This document shows positions 58,555 through 64,000 of a stretch of 64,000 nt of DNA, piece by piece (position 1 is the stretch's first letter; every line of letters starts with the position of its first letter). Source of the DNA: Dactylosporangium aurantiacum (GTDB lineage Bacteria > Actinomycetota > Actinomycetes > Mycobacteriales > Micromonosporaceae); NCBI RefSeq assembly GCF_000716715.1, contig NZ_JNYJ01000013.1, positions 192,971 to 256,970 on the forward strand, read 5' to 3'. The notes beneath the pieces are model-generated. The model was not told the DNA's origin, did no database searches, and worked only from the letters and a program-made list of their open reading frames with translations. Position numbers and translations under genes: made by a program.

Positions 58555-59208
58555 ATGGCATTCGCCGACCCAGCGTCTGGGCCGCGTGCCCGACCGTCCA
58601 CCGTCAACCTGGCCGTCTACCTGCTGTACGCGGCGGCCGGGATCGAACTGATCAACATCATCCTGTCCTTGGCCTACGCCGGCGCGCTCGCCGACGGCGC
58701 GAAGAAGGCCGTGGCGGGCACCTCGCAGGAGAACGCCGGTCTGGGGCAGGGCGCCACCGGCACCATCACCGTGGTGATCGGGGTGCTCATCATCGTGCTG
58801 CTGGGCCTGCTGGCGGTGTACGTCGGCAAGGGCAAGCAGGTCGCCCGGATCCTCACGTGGGTCCTCGGCGGCATCGCCGCGTGCTGCACGCTCGGCGCGT
58901 TCGGCTTCAGCCTGGCCGGCGAGAGCCTCTGGGAGCAGGCCCGCAAGGACGACCCGGCCCTGCCGACCTGGGACCGGTACAACGAGCTGCTCTACTCCGA
59001 GGTGCCGGGCTGGTACCAGCCGGTCACCACGCTGCTGAGCGTGCTGCTGATCCTGGCCATCCTGGCCGCCATGGTGCTGCTGGCGCTGCCGGCGTCGCAC
59101 CCGTACTTCCGCAAGGTCGAGCAGCAGTGGGAGCCGCCGGTGCCCGGCACGGGCGACCCCGGCTACCCGCCACCGCCGCCGCCCGCGAGTGGCCCGCCGA
59201 CCGCGTGA
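58555..59208 (+). CDS. Four-helix membrane protein of unknown function
   Basis: 217 residues, ATG 58555 with GGGAGGAGATC upstream. Helices: NLAVYLLYAAAGIELINIILSLA, GTITVVIGVLIIVLLGLLAVYVG, ILTWVLGGIAACCTLGAFGF, and TTLLSVLLILAILAAMVLLAL. A Pro-rich C-terminal tail (PPVPGTGDPGYPPPPPPA) follows. Similar four-helix proteins are common in Micromonosporaceae; function unknown. Followed by a terminator hairpin. Confidence 0.6.
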   Translation: MAFADPASGPRARPSTVNLAVYLLYAAAGIELINIILSLAYAGALADGAKKAVAGTSQENAGLGQGATGTITVVIGVLIIVLLGLLAVYVGKGKQVARILTWVLGGIAACCTLGAFGFSLAGESLWEQARKDDPALPTWDRYNELLYSEVPGWYQPVTTLLSVLLILAILAAMVLLALPASHPYFRKVEQQWEPPVPGTGDPGYPPPPPPASGPPTA

Positions 59209-59212
59209 ACCA

Positions 59213-59242
59213 GGAAGGGCCCCGGGAGACCGGGGCCCTTCC
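59213..59242 (+). terminator. Hairpin terminator
   Basis: A 13-bp perfect stem (GGAAGGGCCCCGG) with a GAGA loop, directly after the membrane-protein stop. No T run follows. Confidence 0.7.
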
Positions 59243-59245
59243 ACG

Positions 59246-59251
59246 TATCGT
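59246..59251 (+). promoter_or_regulatory. -10 element for the leaderless SDR gene
   Basis: TATCGT ends seven bases before ATG 59259, immediately after the terminator hairpin. Confidence 0.55.
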
Positions 59252-59258
59252 GCCCGGC

Positions 59259-60041
59259 ATGAGCCAACGTCAGGTCGCACTGGTCACCGGCGCCACTTCG
59301 GGCATCGGCGCCGCGTTCGCGCGCGAGCTCGCCGCAGAGGGGCACGACCTGGTGCTGGTCGCCCGTGACCGGGCCCGCCTCGACGCGATGGCGGCCGAGC
59401 TGGGCGGCGCCGAGGTGCTGCCCGCGGACCTGTCGACGCCGGATGGCTGCGATCTGGTCGCGGCGCGTCTCGCCGACCCTGAGCGGCCCGTGGACGTGCT
59501 GGTCAACAACGCCGGGATGAGCCTCAACACGCCGTTCCCGCGCTCGAGCGTGGAGCGGGAGGAGCTGCTGCTGCGGCTCAACGTCCACGCGGTCATGCGG
59601 CTCACGCTCGCCGCGCTGCCCGCCATGACCGCCCGCGGGCGGGGCGACATCGTCAACGTCTCGTCGGTGGCCGGGTTCTCCGCGATGATGCCCGGCTCCA
59701 CGTACCCGGCGAGCAAGGCCTGGGTCACCAACTTCAGCGAGTCCACCGGTCAGCTGGTGCGCGCCAAGGGGGTGCGCGTCATGGCGCTGTGCCCCGGCTA
59801 CGTCCGCACCGAGTTCCACCAGCGGGCCGGCATCGACATGTCCAAGACGCCGCCGTGGCTGTGGCTGGACGCCGGGCGGGTGGTCCGCGACGGACTGCGC
59901 GACCTCCGCAAGGGCAAGCTGGTCAGCGTGCCCGACTGGAAGTACAAGATGGTCGTCTTCGGGGTGCGGCACGCGCCCCGTGGGCTGGTGCGGCGCGTCG
60001 CGGGCGGCACCAGGCGCCGCATCGGCCGCGATGATCATTGA
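59259..60041 (+). CDS. Short-chain dehydrogenase/reductase
   Basis: 260 residues. Rossmann motif TGATSGIGAAFARELAAEGH, NNAG at VDVLVNNAGMSL, catalytic VNVSSVAGFSAMMPGSTYPASKAW (Ser, Tyr, Lys), and CPGYVRTEFHQRAGIDMS. The N-terminal glycine pattern and an Arg after the second strand (VARDRARL) suggest NADP. The C-terminal basic end (RRVAGGTRRRIGRDDH) could touch the membrane. Substrate unknown. Probably leaderless. Confidence 0.88.
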   Translation: MSQRQVALVTGATSGIGAAFARELAAEGHDLVLVARDRARLDAMAAELGGAEVLPADLSTPDGCDLVAARLADPERPVDVLVNNAGMSLNTPFPRSSVEREELLLRLNVHAVMRLTLAALPAMTARGRGDIVNVSSVAGFSAMMPGSTYPASKAWVTNFSESTGQLVRAKGVRVMALCPGYVRTEFHQRAGIDMSKTPPWLWLDAGRVVRDGLRDLRKGKLVSVPDWKYKMVVFGVRHAPRGLVRRVAGGTRRRIGRDDH

Positions 60042-60268
60042 GTGGGACAACATCGAACATGATTGTGGTCACGGTGCCGCCGAACGGTCCGACTTCGGCG
60101 GCGAAGGGCTGAGTCCGCCCTCGCCGCGCCCCTTGTACGGGGTGTTTGTGCAGGTCAGAGCCGATGTGACGGGCTCCGATGAAGGGTGCGGAAGCACCGA
60201 AACCAAGGCGAATCTCCCTCACGTGTGCTTCGTTGGCCCCTGTCACCGTCACCCCTCGCGTCACTCGT

Positions 60269-60287
60269 GGTGATCGCTGCGATCACC
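60269..60287. promoter_or_regulatory. 19-bp palindrome upstream of pyrE
   Basis: GGTGATCGCTGCGATCACC, perfect nine-base arms around a central T. It lies 95 bases before pyrE. The form suits a dimeric repressor (GntR, TetR or MarR type), which is not identified. Confidence 0.45.
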
Positions 60288-60369
60288 TTCGTATTCCTCC
60301 TTGTCCACTTGACGGCCCTATATTTCTGCGAGAGTGCGGGTCATCGATTCGCTCGGGAGATTTAGCGCG

Positions 60370-60375
60370 TACGCT
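60370..60375 (+). promoter_or_regulatory. -10 element for leaderless pyrE
   Basis: TACGCT ends six bases before ATG 60382. Confidence 0.6.
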
Positions 60376-60381
60376 TCGGTC

Positions 60382-60921
60382 ATGACCGACCGTGACGACC
60401 TGCTGAAACTCGTGCTCGACCTGGCTGTGGTCCGAGGTCGTGTGACGCTGTCGTCCGGACAAGTAGCCGACTGGTACGTGGACCTACGTCGCTTGACGCT
60501 GCACCATGCCGGTGCGCCGCTCGTCGGCCGGGTGCTGCTCGATCTGGTCGCCGACTGGGACTTCGACGCCGTGGGAGGGCTGACCCTCGGCGCCGATCCG
60601 GTGGCCAGCGCGATGCTGCACGCAGCTGCCGCGCGGGGGACGGGACGCAAGCTCGACGCGTTCGTCGTCCGGAAGAGTGACAAGGCTCACGGTCTGCAGC
60701 GGAGGATCGAGGGACCCGACGTTGCGGGCCGCCGGGTGCTGGCGGTTGAAGACACCTCCACGACAGGAGGAAGCGTTCTGACTGCCGTAGAGGCGTTGCG
60801 CGAGGCCGGCGCGGAAGTGGTCGGTGTCGCGGTTATCGTCGACCGTGGGGCGGAAAAGGCGGTCCGCGCCGCGGGGCTGAGCTATCGCTCAGCGTTTTCG
60901 TTGGCCGACCTCGGCCAATAG
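60382..60921 (+). CDS. pyrE: Orotate phosphoribosyltransferase
   Basis: 179 residues from ATG 60382, which directly follows a -10-like TACGCT. Transfers ribose-5-phosphate from PRPP to orotate in pyrimidine synthesis. Seen: SSGQVADWYVDLRRLTLHHAGAPLVG, VGGLTLGADPVASAMLHAA, FVVRKSDKAHGLQRRIEGP with the catalytic lysine loop, and PRPP site VLAVEDTSTTGGSVLTAVEALREAGA. Alone here, not in a pyrimidine operon. Confidence 0.9.
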   Translation: MTDRDDLLKLVLDLAVVRGRVTLSSGQVADWYVDLRRLTLHHAGAPLVGRVLLDLVADWDFDAVGGLTLGADPVASAMLHAAAARGTGRKLDAFVVRKSDKAHGLQRRIEGPDVAGRRVLAVEDTSTTGGSVLTAVEALREAGAEVVGVAVIVDRGAEKAVRAAGLSYRSAFSLADLGQ

Positions 60922-60944
60922 GGCTGAAAAATTGTCGATTCGGA

Positions 60945-60960
60945 CCTGCGTATATGCAGG
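60945..60960. promoter_or_regulatory. Operator-like palindrome upstream of the ArsR-family gene
   Basis: CCTGCGTATATGCAGG, symmetric at 14 of 16 bases, 24 bases before ATG 60985. The position and AT-rich centre fit an ArsR-family autoregulatory site. Confidence 0.5.
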
Positions 60961-60984
60961 CGGGTCGATGGTGTTGGTGGAAGG

Positions 60985-61365
60985 ATGGAATACGTGGGAA
61001 CTGCGCTGGCTGAGATGACCCTGCCCCAGATCTCGCCGCTTGCCGGCGAGCCGATTGACCGCGCCGATGCCGAGCGTCTTGCCGGCGTCCTGAAGGCACT
61101 TGCCGACCCTGCCCGACTGCGGCTCCTGAGCCTCATCCAGTCGGCTCCGGACGGCGAGGCGTGTGTGTGTGACCTGACGGCCCCCCTCGGGCTCTCGCAG
61201 CCCACGGTGAGCCACCACCTGCGGATCCTGACCGAGGCCGGGCTGCTGGAGCGCGAGAAGCGGGGTGTCTGGGCGTTCTACCGCCTGGTGCCCTCCGCCA
61301 TCGGCACCATCGCCGACCTTCTGACGCCGCCCCGCAAGCGGGCGACCAAGAAGGCTCCTCGGTAA
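60985..61365 (+). CDS. ArsR-family metal-responsive repressor
   Basis: 126 residues as written; GTG 60994 (GGAAGG at better spacing) and ATG 61015 are alternative starts. Winged helix-turn-helix LAGVLKALADPARLRLLSLIQ, then CVCDLTAPLGLSQPTVSHHLRILTEAGLLEREKRGVWAFYRL. The CVCDL motif in helix 3 is the metal-sensing box of ArsR/CadC-type repressors. The tail is basic (PPRKRATKKAPR). No metal transporter lies adjacent, so its targets may be elsewhere. It is followed after five bases by an aldolase gene. Confidence 0.85.
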   Translation: MEYVGTALAEMTLPQISPLAGEPIDRADAERLAGVLKALADPARLRLLSLIQSAPDGEACVCDLTAPLGLSQPTVSHHLRILTEAGLLEREKRGVWAFYRLVPSAIGTIADLLTPPRKRATKKAPR

Positions 61366-61370
61366 GGCAT

Positions 61371-62009
61371 TTGTTCGACCAGGCCGACCACCTGCGCGAC
61401 CAGCTTGCCCGCCTCGGGCAGGCGGTCGTGCAGGCTGGCCTGGTCGTGGGCTCGGGCGGCAACCTGTCCGCCCGCGCGCCCGGCTCCGACGAGTGCTGGG
61501 TGACGGCTGCCGGCACCTGGCTCGATCGGCTGTCCGACGGCTGCTTCGTACGGGTACGAATCAGCGACGGCACGCCTCTTGACACAACCGGTGCGCCGAC
61601 TTCTGAGCTCGGCCTGCACCTGGCGACGTACCGCGCGCGCCCCGACGCCAACGCGATCGTCCACCTGCACCCCCAGACGGTGCTGCTGCTGGACGCGATC
61701 GGGGAACCGATCCGGCTCGTCACCACCGACCACGCCTTCTACCTGCGGCAGGTCGTGACCACCCCGTTCTGCCCGCCCGGCGACCCCCTGGTCGGCGAGC
61801 TCGCCGCGGCCGCGTGCGCCGACGGGGTCAACTGCGTGGTCCTCTCCCACCACGGCTGCTCCGTGATCGCCGACTCGGTCGAGCTCGCGCACAAGCGCGC
61901 CCTCTATCTCGAGGAGGCGGCGCAGCTGACTTACCGAGCGTTAACCCTCGGTCGCACGCCGGAACCGGTGCCCACCGGCTGGCTCGACCGTCCCTCCGCA
62001 ACCGTTTGA
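61371..62009 (+). CDS. Class II aldolase/adducin-family protein
   Basis: 212 residues, TTG 61371 five bases after the ArsR stop. Zinc-dependent aldolase fold: GLVVGSGGNLSARAPG, IVHLHPQTVLLLDA (two metal histidines), and CVVLSHHGCSVIADSVELAHKRALYLEEAAQLTYRAL (third histidine and helix). Similar to L-fuculose-phosphate aldolase and related epimerases; substrate cannot be named. Likely co-transcribed with the ArsR gene. Confidence 0.8.
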   Translation: MFDQADHLRDQLARLGQAVVQAGLVVGSGGNLSARAPGSDECWVTAAGTWLDRLSDGCFVRVRISDGTPLDTTGAPTSELGLHLATYRARPDANAIVHLHPQTVLLLDAIGEPIRLVTTDHAFYLRQVVTTPFCPPGDPLVGELAAAACADGVNCVVLSHHGCSVIADSVELAHKRALYLEEAAQLTYRALTLGRTPEPVPTGWLDRPSATV

Positions 62010-62058
62010 CCTGCGCCTACACTCGTCCGATTGCACGGACGAAGGGCAGGGTGAGCAC

Positions 62059-63741
62059 GTGGAGCAACGCCGGAGGCGGTCGCTGCGGGCACCGTTGGCG
62101 ATCGTCGGAGTGCTGGGTCTGATCGGCGGCACCGTCGTCGCCGTCCGCGCGGTCGCCGGCGGCGACGGCAACTGCGACAGCGGCGTCAAGCTGGTTGTGG
62201 CGGCCGCGCCGGACATCGCGCCGGCCGTGCGCGACGCCGCCGCCCGCTGGAGCGCCACCAAGCCGGAGGTCAGCGGCGACTGCGTACAAGTGCAGGTGCG
62301 CGCCGCCGAGCCGGCCGACGTCGCCAACCAGCTCGCCGCCCGCGCCGGCGGCGCGATCAACGTGGCCGCCACCGCGCTGCCCTCCCCGGCCGACGCCGAC
62401 GTGCCGACCGTGTGGATCCCCGACTCGACCGCGTGGCTCGTGCGCATGCGGGCGGTCAGCCGCGAGGCGTTCGAGCCCGACGCCACGTCCGTCGCCACCA
62501 GCCCTGTCACGCTCGCCGTGCCCGACCAGCTCGCCGGCGCTCTCAATACCGGCGGGACCGGCACGGCCGGCGCGGCGCAGGTCGCGGCGCTGCTGCCGAA
62601 GGTCGCCGGCAAGCAGGTCCAGCTCGCCGCGGTCGACCCCCGCCGCAGCACCGCCGGGCTCGCCGGGGCCGGCCTGCTCTACGACTCGATCGTCACCGAC
62701 CCCAAGAAGCTGGTCGACGTGGTCAAGGCGTACCGGTCGATCACCGTCGCCCCGGATCAGGCCGCGCTTTCCAAGAGCACCGGCCCGGCCCAGGTCGCCC
62801 CGATGAGCGAGCAGGCCGTCATCGCCTACAACTCCGCCAACCCGGCCGTCGCGCTCACCGCGATGCCGGTCGACCCTCCGGTCGCGCTCGATTACCCGTA
62901 CGCCTCGATCACCGGCAAGCCCAGGGCCAACCTGGAGGCGGCGGAGCTGTTCCGCACCGCCCTCACCGCCGACAGCAACCGGGACCTGTTCGCCCGGCTC
63001 GGCTTCCGCGCCGCCGACGGCTCCACCAGCGCCGGCTTCCCCGCCGGCCGCGGCGCCACCACCGCCCCGGTCCCGGTCAAGCCCCTCGCCGAGCCGCAGA
63101 AGATCAACGACATCCTCGGGTACTGGAACGCCACCACCGCCCCGTCGCGGGTGCTGACCCTGGTCGACGTGACGTCCTCGGTGAACCGGCCGATGGCCGG
63201 CAGCGGCTCTCCGTCGCGGCTGCAGGTGCTGCGCAAGACCGCCACCGAAGGGCTCGGCCTCTTCACCGACGACAGCGAGCTGGGCCTGTGGGCCTACGCG
63301 TCCGGCCTGCCCGGCGGCAAGGACTACCAGGAGGTCGTCCCCCTCAACCCGCTCAACCAGGGCCAGCGGGCCAGGCTGACCACGGCCGTCTCCGGCGCCA
63401 AGGCCGTCGGCACGGACGTCTGCGGGTTGTACGAGACGGTGCTCGCCGCGTACAAGGCGCTGAAGGACGGCTACAAGGAGGGCCGCTCCAACACCGTGGT
63501 CGTCTTCACCGACGGCGCCAACTCGAAGCCCGGTATGAGCCTGGAGACGCTGAAACTGGAGCTCGAACGGGCCACGGACCCGACCCGCCCGGTGCGCGTG
63601 GTGCTGCTCGGGGTGGGGCCTGACGCGCGGCAGCAGGAGCTGGCCGAGATCGCCGCCGCCACGGGTGGCCGTTCGTTCGTGGTGACCGACCCTGATCAGA
63701 TCGGCAACATCTTCCTGCAGGCGCTGATCAGGACCGGCTGA
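62059..63741 (+). CDS. Membrane-anchored substrate-binding-like/VWA protein
   Basis: 560 residues, GTG 62059. An N-terminal signal anchor (RRRRSLRAPLAIVGVLGLIGGTVVAV) leads to an extracellular periplasmic-binding-like domain (LVVAAAPDIAPAVRDAAARWSATKPEV, TLAVPDQLAGAL). A C-terminal VWA domain follows from about residue 370: LVDVTSSVN (DxTxS form of the metal site), GTDVCGLYETV and FTDGANSKPG. This fusion is frequent in actinobacteria, with unknown ligand. Third VWA protein in the window. Confidence 0.8.
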   Translation: MEQRRRRSLRAPLAIVGVLGLIGGTVVAVRAVAGGDGNCDSGVKLVVAAAPDIAPAVRDAAARWSATKPEVSGDCVQVQVRAAEPADVANQLAARAGGAINVAATALPSPADADVPTVWIPDSTAWLVRMRAVSREAFEPDATSVATSPVTLAVPDQLAGALNTGGTGTAGAAQVAALLPKVAGKQVQLAAVDPRRSTAGLAGAGLLYDSIVTDPKKLVDVVKAYRSITVAPDQAALSKSTGPAQVAPMSEQAVIAYNSANPAVALTAMPVDPPVALDYPYASITGKPRANLEAAELFRTALTADSNRDLFARLGFRAADGSTSAGFPAGRGATTAPVPVKPLAEPQKINDILGYWNATTAPSRVLTLVDVTSSVNRPMAGSGSPSRLQVLRKTATEGLGLFTDDSELGLWAYASGLPGGKDYQEVVPLNPLNQGQRARLTTAVSGAKAVGTDVCGLYETVLAAYKALKDGYKEGRSNTVVVFTDGANSKPGMSLETLKLELERATDPTRPVRVVLLGVGPDARQQELAEIAAATGGRSFVVTDPDQIGNIFLQALIRTG

Positions 63742-63922
63742 CAGCCCGGCCGGCGTGCGCCTGCCGCTGGCCGCGCCTGTGGGACGGCACGCTGGTGGTG
63801 ATCGCGCCCTGTCGATGATCGCGCCTTTCTTGGTGATCGCGGTCGAGCGGTGATCACGTGGTGGAGGTGATCGCGAGCCGATGGCGATCGCGTGGAGGTG
63901 GTGTCAACGGCCAGTTGGACTT
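63742..63922. other. Intergenic region rich in GATCGCG/TGATCGCG motifs
   Basis: 180 bases without a gene. GATCGCG or TGATCGC occurs six times (63798-63890), with GTGGTGGAGGTGATC- and GCGTGGAGGTGG-like variants. No terminator hairpin or RNA fold is obvious. Confidence 0.45.
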
Positions 63923-64000
63923 CCCCGGTGGCGGCCAGTAGTTCTCCCCGCTGGCGGTCACGAATTTCTCCCCGTCGGCGGCCAGATAGTTCCCCGCCGT
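63923..64000. repeat. Tandem 22-24-bp repeats at the right window edge; possible IS21-type end
   Basis: Units start with CCCCG at 63923, 63946, 63970 and 63992 (cut). Three carry GGCGG(C/T)CA and end in a TT-containing stretch before the next CCCC. IS21-family elements have several short direct repeats near their ends, so this may be one terminus with the element continuing outside the window. No transposase is visible here. Confidence 0.4.

Larger units (their letters stand above)
60042..60381. other. Intergenic region upstream of pyrE
   Basis: 340 bases between the SDR stop and pyrE. No gene is seen. It holds a 19-bp perfect palindrome at 60269-60287 and the TACGCT -10 before pyrE. Composition is mixed, with pairs such as GGTGCGGAAGCACC that could fold. 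Confidence 0.45.

Overview
This is a very GC-rich (about 70% by eye) actinobacterial chromosome segment. The gene order DUF5318 - class A penicillin-binding protein - GT87 - rpsF - ssb - rpsR - rplI - dnaB is the one seen near the replication origin in mycobacteria and Micromonosporaceae. Protein sequences, GTG/TTG starts, the cysteine-free S18 and the HspR/HAIR heat-shock circuit point to a Micromonosporaceae-like organism (inference).

Layout. 1-5.9 kb: zinc-ribbon DUF5318 (cut by the edge), a class A PBP broken by an internal deletion plus frameshift, and two GT87-type membrane glycosyltransferases. 6-9 kb (minus): endonuclease IV followed by a membrane protein. 9.1-11.9 kb: a surface protein, then rpsF-ssb-rpsR-rplI. 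11.9-14 kb (minus): a VWA lipoprotein and a small membrane protein. 14.3-18.4 kb: replicative helicase DnaB carrying two inteins, preceded by a cluster of DnaA-box-like sites. 18.8-23.3 kb (minus): GGDEF-EAL protein, GT-C membrane protein and phosphoribosyltransferase, closely packed. 23.6-26.2 kb: moaC-moaB/mogA-moeA-moaE; moaD and moaA lie 17 kb away at 42.8-44 kb. 26.9-35 kb: a five-gene set, SWIM zinc finger - DUF5691 - MoxR ATPase - DUF5682 - VWA, of unknown function, met tail to tail by an AAA ATPase. 36.4-44 kb (minus): an LppU-like protein, an EndoQ-UvrD fusion repair enzyme, a 0.9-kb degenerate repeat tract, a metallophosphoesterase whose linker encodes a second DnaA-box cluster, and moaD/moaA. 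44-48.5 kb (minus): ketosamine kinase and a pair of dynamin-like GTPases. 48.6-58.1 kb: the HspR regulon (dnaK-grpE-dnaJ-hspR, and clpB), each promoter with a HAIR operator, with small envelope genes between. 58.1-63.7 kb: small proteins, an SDR, pyrE, an ArsR regulator, a class II aldolase and a solute-binding/VWA protein. The last 100 bases contain short tandem repeats resembling the end of an IS21-type element.

Themes. Many genes appear to be leaderless, with TANNNT placed 6-7 bases before the start codon. Replication and repair genes are dense (ssb, dnaB, nfo, EndoQ-UvrD). The least explained items are the five-gene SWIM/MoxR/VWA set, the coding-region DnaA-box cluster with its biased codons, and the EndoQ-helicase fusion.
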